A stretch of 15,106 bases of DNA from Bryobacterales bacterium (lineage in GTDB: Bacteria > Acidobacteriota > Terriglobia > Bryobacterales > Bryobacteraceae). Below the pieces are notes generated by a model, which saw nothing but the letters and a program-made list of their open reading frames with translations, was not told the origin of the DNA and searched no databases. This document shows positions 6,451 through 12,985 of the stretch, one piece after another. Location of the stretch: assembly GCA_003132865.1 (NCBI GenBank), contig PKYZ01000412.1, positions 1-15,106 on the forward strand, given 5' to 3'. The position numbers and the translations under genes are program-made. Positions within the stretch are counted from its first letter, which is position 1. The number at the start of each line of letters is the position of its first letter.

Positions 6451-7125
6451 GTGATTTCAGTTAACGGCGTTTCGAAGACCTTTGACGGCAAGCGGCAGGT
6501 CACTGCATTGGAACAGATCGACCTGCAGATTGCGCGCGGAGAGATGCTATCCATTGTGGGCGCCTCCGGGTCGGGCAAATCCACGCTGCTGAATTTGATC
6601 GGCGGCCTGGACCGGCCCAGCGCGGGCGAGATCCGCATCGATGGGCAGAACATTGCGAGCCTTTCCGACGATGACCTGACGCGCTTGCGCCGCGACAAGA
6701 TCGGGTTCATCTTTCAGTTCTTCAATCTGCTGCCCAGCCTGAGCTGTATGGAAAATGTCGCACTGCCCTTGCATCTGAAAGGCATGCCGAGACAAAAGAC
6801 CACGGCCCGCGCGCGCGAGCTTCTGGATCTGGTGCAGCTCGGCCACCGGCTGGATCACCTGCCCGACGAGCTTTCGGGCGGCGAGCGGCAGCGCGTGGCG
6901 ATTGCGCGGGCGCTGGCGTTTTATCCTCCGATCCTGCTGGCCGATGAGCCGACCGGGAACCTGGACAGCCACACCGGCGCGGAAATCCTGAAGCTGATCC
7001 GCGATTTGCACGAGCGCCTGGGCGCCACGGTTCTGATCGTGACTCACGATGCAGGCGTGGCCGGGATTTGTCCGCGCATGGTCACCTTGAGCGACGGACG
7101 TGTCGCGGGAGATGTGCGCCGATGA
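6451..7125 (+). CDS. ABC transporter ATP-binding protein (LolD/MacB/YbbA type)
   Basis: This cytoplasmic ATPase would drive the permease encoded next. From the GTG at 6451 it is 224 aa, normal for the LolD/YbbA group. All motifs are intact: Walker A GASGSGKST (37-45), Q-loop Q89 in FIFQFFNLLP, signature LSGGERQ (141-147), Walker B ILLADEPTG (161-169) and H-loop H199 (VTHD). The FQFFNLLP sequence after the Q-loop is typical of type VII (MacB/LolCDE/FtsEX) ATPases, which use FtsX-like permeases rather than moving substrate through the membrane. I prefer the GTG at 6451 because GGGGGA lies just upstream. An ATG at 6433 adds six residues but abuts the hairpin repeat and has no binding site. Its stop overlaps the permease start as ATGA. 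Confidence 0.93.
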   Translation: MISVNGVSKTFDGKRQVTALEQIDLQIARGEMLSIVGASGSGKSTLLNLIGGLDRPSAGEIRIDGQNIASLSDDDLTRLRRDKIGFIFQFFNLLPSLSCMENVALPLHLKGMPRQKTTARARELLDLVQLGHRLDHLPDELSGGERQRVAIARALAFYPPILLADEPTGNLDSHTGAEILKLIRDLHERLGATVLIVTHDAGVAGICPRMVTLSDGRVAGDVRR

Positions 7126-9677
7126 TCCTGCTGCGGCTGATCAGTTGGCCCTACGCGCGCAAGCATCTGGTCCGCTGGGTGCTGACCATTGGCGGCATCG
7201 TGCTGGGTGTGGCGTTGCTGGTGGGGATGTACACAGCCAACCAGAGCGTGCTCGAAGCCTTCAACCGGACCGTCGAGCACATCGCGGGCAAGACGCAGCT
7301 TCAAGTCTCGGCGGGCGACGGCGGCTTTGCGGAGGAAGTTCTGGAGCGCGTGCAAAGCGATCCCGATGTGCGCGCGGCAGCGCCGGTGATCGAGCAGGTG
7401 GTCGATAGCGGCATCAAAGGCCAGGGCAAGCTGCTGATTCTCGCGGTGGACATGACCGGCGACCGCAGCCTGCGCGATTACGATCTGGAAGGCGGCGACG
7501 AAGAAGTAATGGACGATCCGCTGGTGTTTCTGGCGCAGCCGGATTCGCTGATCCTGACGCGCGACTTCGCGGCCCGCAACGGCCTCGCCAGCGGCAGCAA
7601 GCTGGCCATGAAGACCATGGAAGGCGACAAGCAGTTCAGCGTGCGCGGCATTCTGCGATCGGGCGGGATGACCTCGGCGTTCGGCGGCAACCTGGCGATC
7701 ATGGATATCTACGCCGCGCAGAAATTCTTCGGCATGGGACGCCGCTTTGACCGCATCGATATCGGCCTGAAGGACGGCGTCACGCTGGAGCAAGGGCAGG
7801 CCTCGCTGCGCAAGCTGCTGGGGCCGGGCTTCGAAGTGGATCCGCCTTCCGGGCGCGGGCAGCATTTCGAATCGCTGATGGGCGTCTACGCGATGACCAT
7901 GAACGTCGCCAGCCTGTTCGCGCTGTTCATCGGCACGTTCATTATCTATAACTCGTTCGCTATTGCGGTCACGCAACGGCGCCCCGAGATCGGCATCCTG
8001 CGCGCGCTGGGCGCCACGCGCGGCCAGATCCGCGCGCTGTTCCTGGGCGAAAGCGCGGTGGCGGGCCTGGCCGGCTCGGCGGTGGGTATCGGCTTCGGCT
8101 TGTTGATGGCGCAAGGGCTGACCGCCAGCACCAACGCGTTCATGGAAGGTGTGATGGGTGCATCGGCGAACGCGGACCACATGCTGGTGCGGCCCTGGCT
8201 GCTGGTGACAGCGGCCGCGGTGGGCGTGATCGCCAGCATGATTGCGGCCTTTCTGCCGGCGCGCAACGCGGCGCGCGTGGATCCGGTCAAGGCTCTGCAA
8301 AAGGGCCAGTATCAGGTGCTCTCGGCGGGCGAGAATCGCAGAAGGCGCATGGCGGCGCTGGCGGCCATTGCGATTGCTGCGGGCTGCATCGTGTTTGGGC
8401 GATCTACCGTTACCTTCTATACCGGCTATTTTCTGGCGGTGCTGGCCATGCTGCTGCTCACGCCGGCGCTGTCGTTGTATCTTTCGAAGCTGTTGCGCGG
8501 GCCGCTCAAATGGCTCCGGCCGGTGGAGGGCGCGCTGGCGGCCGATAGCCTGATTCAATCGCCGCGGCGCACGTCCGCCACGGTGGCGGCGCTGATGCTG
8601 TCGCTGGCGTTGGTCATCGCGCTGGGCGGCATGGCGCGCGCCAGCTATACGGAGATCACTCAATGGATGGACATCACCATGAGCCCGGATTTCTTCGTCA
8701 CCCCTTCGGAACTCCTCTCCACGCGGACGTATCACTTTCCGGACAGCATGGCGGATGGACTGCGGCAGATTCCGGGCATCGCCGAGGTGCAGCCCGTGCG
8801 CATCGTGCGCATCAACTTCCGGGGAAAGCCGGTGATGCTGGTGGGCATCGATTCGTTGAGCATCGCGCGGCGCACGCGTGGGCAACGGGTGACCGCCGGC
8901 GATTTCGACGGCATGTATCGCGCGGCAGCCGCGCAGAAGGGGCTGATCATCGCGGACAACCTGGCGCAGTTGGAAAAGCTCAAGCTGGGCCAGACGCTGG
9001 AGATCGCGTCACCGGCTGGCGTTCTGCGGCTGCCCATAGCCGGCATTCTGGAAGATTTCTCGAACCAGTTGGGCACGATTTTCATCGAGCGCGCCCTGTA
9101 CCGGCGGCTGTGGAAAGACGACGCGGTGGACGTGTTCCGCATTTATCTGGCGCCGGGCGCCGTGGCCGCGGATGTCAAGAGCCGGATTCTGGACCGCTTC
9201 GCGCACGAACGCCGCATCTTCGTGCTCTCGAACAAGGAGGTGCGTAGCTGGGTGTTGAAGGTAACCGACCAATGGTTTGGCATGACCTACTTACAACTGT
9301 TCGTGGCGGTGCTGGTGGCCATTCTAGGCATCGTCAACACGCTGACGGTTTCCATCACGGACCGGCGGCAGGAACTCGGCGTGCTGCGCGCGGTGGGCGG
9401 ATTGCGCAACCAGATCCGTCACACCATCTGGATGGAGGCGTTGGCGATCGGCGTCATCGGGTTGTTGCTGGGAGTGGCGGCGGGGGCCGTGAATCTGTAC
9501 TACCAATTGACCATTGTTCGGCAGAGCTTCGCCGGAATCGCGCTCGATTACACATTTCCCTTTGGCATCGTGGGACTGCTGGTGCCCGTGATTCTAGGCG
9601 CAGCATTCGGCGCCGCGCTGTTCCCCGCGGAGAGCGCGGTGCGCAGTTCATTAGTGGAGGCGCTGGAGTATGAATAG
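7122..9677 (+). CDS. FtsX/YbbP-type ABC permease, 10 predicted TM helices
   Basis: The product is an 851-aa inner-membrane permease with two FtsX-like units. Hydrophobic segments by eye: 19-38, 258-283, 306-333, 358-381, 411-425, 432-455, 486-506, 722-745, 769-793 and 811-834. Two large soluble regions, about 40-255 and 507-720, resemble MacB-type periplasmic domains. The cytoplasmic coupling motif occurs twice: TQRRPEIGILRALGATRGQIR after TM2 and DRRQELGVLRAVGG after TM8. This 4+6 layout, in one long chain, matches YbbP-like permeases better than LolC/LolE (4 TM). The family commonly performs mechanotransmission or extraction of lipids and lipoproteins; the substrate here is unknown. The start at 7122 overlaps the ATPase stop by 4 bases, and the stop overlaps the next gene by 8, so expression is coupled. 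Confidence 0.92.
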   Translation: MILLRLISWPYARKHLVRWVLTIGGIVLGVALLVGMYTANQSVLEAFNRTVEHIAGKTQLQVSAGDGGFAEEVLERVQSDPDVRAAAPVIEQVVDSGIKGQGKLLILAVDMTGDRSLRDYDLEGGDEEVMDDPLVFLAQPDSLILTRDFAARNGLASGSKLAMKTMEGDKQFSVRGILRSGGMTSAFGGNLAIMDIYAAQKFFGMGRRFDRIDIGLKDGVTLEQGQASLRKLLGPGFEVDPPSGRGQHFESLMGVYAMTMNVASLFALFIGTFIIYNSFAIAVTQRRPEIGILRALGATRGQIRALFLGESAVAGLAGSAVGIGFGLLMAQGLTASTNAFMEGVMGASANADHMLVRPWLLVTAAAVGVIASMIAAFLPARNAARVDPVKALQKGQYQVLSAGENRRRRMAALAAIAIAAGCIVFGRSTVTFYTGYFLAVLAMLLLTPALSLYLSKLLRGPLKWLRPVEGALAADSLIQSPRRTSATVAALMLSLALVIALGGMARASYTEITQWMDITMSPDFFVTPSELLSTRTYHFPDSMADGLRQIPGIAEVQPVRIVRINFRGKPVMLVGIDSLSIARRTRGQRVTAGDFDGMYRAAAAQKGLIIADNLAQLEKLKLGQTLEIASPAGVLRLPIAGILEDFSNQLGTIFIERALYRRLWKDDAVDVFRIYLAPGAVAADVKSRILDRFAHERRIFVLSNKEVRSWVLKVTDQWFGMTYLQLFVAVLVAILGIVNTLTVSITDRRQELGVLRAVGGLRNQIRHTIWMEALAIGVIGLLLGVAAGAVNLYYQLTIVRQSFAGIALDYTFPFGIVGLLVPVILGAAFGAALFPAESAVRSSLVEALEYE

Positions 9678-10437
9678 ACGGGTCATCTCTTTGGCGCTGG
9701 CGATTCTTCCGCTCGCCGCGGCCCCCGCCAAGGCCGAGGACGCGCGCCAGATCGTCGAAGAATCGCAGCGCCGCGGCCGGGCCGACTCCCAGCGCTACGA
9801 AGGCTCGCTGGAAGTGATCGGCGCGAATAACAAGGTGTCGAAGAAGCACTGGCAATCGGACAGGCTGGGTTCCTACGGCAATAGCAAGGCCATCATCCGC
9901 TTCACGGAGCCCGCCGAGGTAAAGGGCGTGGCGCTGCTGGTGATCAATCACCCGGATCGCTCGTCGGATCAGTGGATGTGGACTCCGGCTATCGGGCGCG
10001 ACCGCCGCATCGCGCAACAGGATCGCTCCACGCGGTTCTTCGGCACGGATTTCAGCTTCGAAGATCTGGAGGAGCGCGACGTCAACCAGTTCGATTTCAG
10101 CCTGCAGGGCGAGGAATCCATCGACGGCGCGGCGTGCTGGCGCATCGAATCGAAACCCAAGCAGGGCAAGAGTTCGCAATACACTTCCTCGCGCGTATGG
10201 ATTCGCAAGGACAACTACGTTCCCGTGCAGTATGAGAACTACGTGAAGGACAAGCTGGTGCGCCGCCTGGTGGAGAAAGACATCCGGAACATCCAGGGGA
10301 TCTGGACGGCGCGCCTGCTGGAAATGACCGACCTGGGCCGCAACAGCCGGACGATTCTGAAGCTGGAGAACGTGCGCTACAACGTGCCCATGAAGGACGA
10401 CGATTTCACGGTGCAGGCGTTGCGGCGGCAGATGTGA
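9670..10437 (+). CDS. Outer-membrane lipoprotein-sorting (LolA-like) periplasmic protein
   Basis: This 255-aa protein has a cleavable signal peptide (MNRRVISLALAILPLAAAPAKA, cleavage about residue 22). The rest fits the LolA-like 'outer membrane lipoprotein-sorting protein' family (PF17131-type). Recognisable parts are the N-terminal helix with VEESQRRGRADSQRYEG, the block WMWTPAIGRDRRIAQQDRSTRFFGTDFSFEDL, and the tail NVRYNVPMKDDDFTVQALRR. The family has a half-barrel fold that carries a lipid or acyl chain across the periplasm, and is usually found beside RND/MMPL exporters. Here it sits beside an ABC system instead. Its ATG at 9670 is preceded by GGAGG and GGAG and overlaps the permease stop. 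Its own stop overlaps the next start as GTGA. Confidence 0.88.
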   Translation: MNRRVISLALAILPLAAAPAKAEDARQIVEESQRRGRADSQRYEGSLEVIGANNKVSKKHWQSDRLGSYGNSKAIIRFTEPAEVKGVALLVINHPDRSSDQWMWTPAIGRDRRIAQQDRSTRFFGTDFSFEDLEERDVNQFDFSLQGEESIDGAACWRIESKPKQGKSSQYTSSRVWIRKDNYVPVQYENYVKDKLVRRLVEKDIRNIQGIWTARLLEMTDLGRNSRTILKLENVRYNVPMKDDDFTVQALRRQM

Positions 10438-11660
10438 GGCGGGGGAGGGTTCTGGGTGCTGGGTTCTGGGTGCTGGCTTTCGCGGCGGGGGCCTCGGGGC
10501 AGAGCTTTACGCAGCGCGGTTTTTTGGAGACAGACTTTATTGGGTATCCTCAAACTGTGCCGAACGACAGCGGGCAGGCGGTCGGCGAGGCGCTGTTCCG
10601 CTATGAGGCCTTCTACAAGCTGAATTCGGACTGGCAGTTTGCCGGCGGCATCGACGCGCGCGCGGACACGCATGCGCAGGTGGATCGCGCTTGGGAGCTT
10701 TCCTGGGACGATCGCGAACGCCGGCGTCCGTCGTTCGAGGTGCGGCAGCTCAACGCCACTTACGCGAAGAAGAAGCTCACGGTCGTATTAGGCAAGCAAT
10801 TCATCCGTTGGGGCAAGGCCGACATACTGAATCCCACGGACCGTTTCGCGCCGCAAGACTACCTGACCGTTGTCGATACCGATTTCCTGGGCATCACGGC
10901 GGCGCGCGCGACCTACGGCGGGCAGTCGAACACCATCGACGTAGTGTGGGCGCCGCTGTTCACAGCCAGCCGCGTGCCGCTGCTCGACCAGCGCTGGAGC
11001 AACCTGCCGGCAGGCATCGCGCTCACCGAGCTACCGCCCTCGTTTCCGGGCGGCTCGCAGTTCGGCGCGCGCTGGAACCACATCGGAAGCGTGGCTGAGT
11101 ATTCGCTCTCGTTCTACGACGGGCACAATAACCTGCCGCTGTTCAACTTTCAGGAACCGCAGCCGCTTACCGCGGATGTGGAGCGCTACTATCCGCAGAT
11201 GCGCATGTACGGTGGCGATGCGGCCATTCCTTTGAAGGGAGTGACGGTGAAGGCCGAGGCGGCCTACTTCACATCCACCACCAAACTGGAAGACGAATAC
11301 GCTCTGTTCGTGGTGCAAGTGGAGCGGCAGGCGGGCGAATGGTTCTTCATCGGCGGATACGCAGGGCAGGCGGTAACCGAGCACCGTTCCATGCTCGATT
11401 TCGCACCGGACCGCGGATTGACGAGGGCGTTTCTGGGGCGCGCGGGTTACACCATCGACACCAACCGCAGCGTGGCGCTGGAGACCGCGGTGCGGCAGAA
11501 CGGGCAGGGCGTGTGGGCCAAGCTCGAATACTCGCAGGCGTTCGGGGCGCACTGGCGGGCGACGGCGGCTTTGACGCTGATCCGCGGGGATGAGTCGGAC
11601 TTCCTGGGCCAGTACCGGCGTAATTCGCACGCCATGCTGGCGCTGCGGTATAGCTTTTGA
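10434..11660 (+). CDS. Outer-membrane beta-barrel protein, DUF1302-like
   Basis: The product is 408 aa with a signal peptide (basic MRRGR, a Gly/Ala/Trp core, ASG-Q cleavage near residue 23). The mature chain shows alternating amphipathic strands and ends ALRYSF, the C-terminal aromatic signature used by the BAM assembly machinery. The segment LGKQFIRWGKADILNPTDRFAPQDY (about 119-143) resembles the hallmark of DUF1302-type barrels, which often accompany LolA-like proteins and RND exporters. It is thus the likely outer-membrane exit or receiver of the envelope pathway encoded upstream. The GTG at 10434 overlaps the previous stop (GTGA) and is the only start giving a full signal peptide. The first codons contain four 7-bp repeat units (10448-10475), so unit loss or gain would break the frame. 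The family call is moderately sure. Confidence 0.82.
   Translation: MRRGRVLGAGFWVLAFAAGASGQSFTQRGFLETDFIGYPQTVPNDSGQAVGEALFRYEAFYKLNSDWQFAGGIDARADTHAQVDRAWELSWDDRERRRPSFEVRQLNATYAKKKLTVVLGKQFIRWGKADILNPTDRFAPQDYLTVVDTDFLGITAARATYGGQSNTIDVVWAPLFTASRVPLLDQRWSNLPAGIALTELPPSFPGGSQFGARWNHIGSVAEYSLSFYDGHNNLPLFNFQEPQPLTADVERYYPQMRMYGGDAAIPLKGVTVKAEAAYFTSTTKLEDEYALFVVQVERQAGEWFFIGGYAGQAVTEHRSMLDFAPDRGLTRAFLGRAGYTIDTNRSVALETAVRQNGQGVWAKLEYSQAFGAHWRATAALTLIRGDESDFLGQYRRNSHAMLALRYSF
10448..10475. repeat. Heptamer tandem array, 4 units of GGTKCTG, inside a signal-peptide coding region
   Basis: The units read GGTTCTG, GGTGCTG, GGTTCTG, GGTGCTG, equal to a perfect 14-bp doublet. The array starts 14 bases after the GTG start of the barrel gene and encodes part of its signal peptide. 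Because 7 is not a multiple of 3, slippage by one unit shifts the frame. Confidence 0.9.
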
Positions 11661-11663
11661 TGG

Positions 11664-11684
11664 TGGGACAGGCCTCCGGCCTTT
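11664..11684 (+). terminator. Weak hairpin after the ABC/barrel operon
   Basis: AGGCC-TCC-GGCCT (11670-11682) followed by TT lies 10 bases past the stop at 11660. The stem is only 5 bp and the T-tract is short. It begins with GTGGGAC, as intergenic repeats in this genome type often do, so it may be another REP-like unit rather than a true terminator. Confidence 0.3.
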
Positions 11685-11752
11685 CCGCCGCGAAGTCGTG
11701 CCGCGCCTGACATGCGCCTGCGCCTCCCGTACCTTGGGGGCAGGAGACTCAC

Positions 11753-12101
11753 ATGTCAATAGACCAACCTGACGTGGTTGACATCGTGAGCGTTGACAGG
11801 ATGACGGGCCAGGTTGTTCTCACAAATCAGCGACCACCTGGACTGGTCCGACAGCACCGCGCATCAGTTGCTCCTACAAAGCAAACTGAACCGCTATCTG
11901 GCTTTTGTTGAAAGCGGCGAGATCCTACAGAGCTGTCCCAAGGCGAAAGACAGACTGGTGGCACTTAGAGTGGTCTTTCGATTCCAGCCGGATGAAGCAG
12001 GCCGAGCTTTCTTAGCCAAGACGAGGGCGATTGTCGAATCGGCAGGTTTCAGCCTGTGGAATCTGTGGAATGAGGTCTTCACGGGTACGCATTTCAACTG
12101 A
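11753..12101 (+). pseudogene. DUF6572 family gene, frameshifted
   Basis: The gene starts at the ATG at 11753, with GGAG 7 bases upstream, and gives MSIDQPDVVDIVSVDRMTG then QVVLT. It then loses the frame at an AAA run (11824-11826). Removing one A restores ISDHLDWSDSTAHQLLLQSK and the continuation LNRYLAFVESGEI...FQPDEAGRAFL to a TGA at 12101. That composite matches the ~100-residue DUF6572 family, whose signature I know as 'ISDHLDW...KLNxYLxFxESGE'; its function is unknown. The C-terminal end (SLWNLWNEVFTGTHFN) looks altered by a near-perfect 9-bp duplication, TGTGGAATC/TGTGGAATG, at 12055-12072. Either this is a recent pseudogene or a sequencing indel made the break. The downstream frame alone, from 11814, lacks a proper start. 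Confidence 0.75.
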
Positions 12102-12275
12102 ATTGCAGCACGGCGGCGCCCCAGCATAGGTTCGCAGCACCTCAGCGTCCCACCCCGTTTGCGGCCGGTCCTGCTGCCGTCTGCCCCTCCACCCCATGGC
12201 ACGGTAATTGCTCCCCCAGCGCTACCGCTGCGAAATAAGCACCGAAAAACGGCTTTGCTTGCGGAATCTTACGCT

Positions 12276-12776
12276 ATGGTGGGGCAATTGACGCAACAGG
12301 ACACTCTCCGAAACCACGCTTTCATGCGCGGCCTGGCGGATCGACACATCGCCAAGCTGGCCGCGCTCGCCACGGAAGTCACCTTCGCGGAGAACGAGGT
12401 GATTCTGATGGACCGCCAGCAGTCCCAGTACTTCTACCTGGTCAGTTCCGGCAGCGTCAATGTCGAGTTACACACCCCCATCTTCACCGTATCCGTGCTG
12501 GCGGTGGGCCCTGGCCAGGCATTTGGCTGGTCCGCGCTGTTGGACCATCAGGACACGGTTTTCCAGGTGCGCGCGCGGGAGCAGACGTCCGCGCTGCGCA
12601 TTGCCGGCCCAGACCTCACCCAAGCATGCCGCAGTGACGGCGAACTGGGCGTTGAGATCCTGCTGCGGACGCTGCAAGTGGCCGCCGGACGCATCCAGGC
12701 GACGGAGGCAAGGTTCGCCGAAATCTGTGGCGTGCGGATCAAGTCATCCGTCAAAAAAGAGCACTCACTCATGTGA
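12276..12776 (+). CDS. Cyclic nucleotide-binding-fold protein without DNA-binding domain
   Basis: From the ATG at 12276 the protein is 166 aa. It consists almost wholly of one CRP-like beta-roll domain (about 15-115): an N-terminal helix pair (HAFMRGLADRHIAKLAALA), the strand FAENEVILMDRQQSQYFYLVSSGSV, and the phosphate-cassette region QAFGWSALL (81-89). The cassette has Trp-Ser where cAMP binders have Glu, and the usual Arg that follows is missing (DHQDTVFQVRA), so classical cAMP binding is doubtful. A short helix ends the chain and there is no helix-turn-helix, so it is not a Crp-type regulator by itself. Its ATG-TGA end overlaps the GTG of a flavoprotein remnant, implying that it once acted with, or regulated, that enzyme. 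The open frame extends to 12159, but the upstream codons look non-coding. Confidence 0.8.
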   Translation: MVGQLTQQDTLRNHAFMRGLADRHIAKLAALATEVTFAENEVILMDRQQSQYFYLVSSGSVNVELHTPIFTVSVLAVGPGQAFGWSALLDHQDTVFQVRAREQTSALRIAGPDLTQACRSDGELGVEILLRTLQVAAGRIQATEARFAEICGVRIKSSVKKEHSLM

Positions 12777-12985
12777 ACGAACAATACGATGTTGCCATTC
12801 TGGGCGCGGGTTTCGCAGGGAGCATGCTGGGAATCATCCTGGCCTGCAATCAAGAGCCTGTCCGCTGGCCTCCTGGGCGACTTCGGAAAAAAGCTGCATC
12901 CGGCATAACACGCCGTGGCTGGTGGTTGGTGGCTGGTGGTTGTGCGGGCCACTATCTGCGAAAGCTCTCAGGCGGTCCCAAATAA
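12773..12985 (+). pseudogene. FAD-dependent oxidoreductase/halogenase-like gene, N-terminal fragment
   Basis: The GTG at 12773 overlaps the preceding stop (GTGA). The first ~26 residues read NEQYDVAILGAGFAGSMLG then IILACN, a clear beta-alpha-beta dinucleotide-binding start with GxGxxG. This is the N-terminus of tryptophan-halogenase or geranylgeranyl-reductase-like flavoproteins. Similarity stops near 12853. The rest (EPVRWPPGRLRKKAAS...) has no flavoprotein features and runs through a low-complexity repeat to a TAA at 12985, inside the end of the convergent GH115 gene. The remaining 300-500 codons of such an enzyme are gone, so this is a deletion pseudogene rather than a small protein. The exact subfamily cannot be decided from so little. 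Confidence 0.65.
12915..12942. repeat. Heptamer tandem array, 4 units of GTGGYTG
   Basis: The units read GTGGCTG, GTGGTTG, GTGGCTG, GTGGTTG: a perfect 14-bp doublet. It lies between the truncated flavoprotein and the GH115 stop codon at 12952. It has the same length, unit size and two-variant alternation as the array at 10448-10475 but a different unit. Confidence 0.9.

Noticed and set aside
7044..8885. 613-codon open frame on the minus strand
   Set aside because: It is antisense to the permease, extremely rich in Arg, His and Gln, without domains. This is typical of a GC-rich shadow frame.
10448..10475. CRISPR or other large array
   Set aside because: The units are 7 bp without spacers; this is a short tandem repeat. 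No CRISPR repeats or cas genes were seen anywhere.
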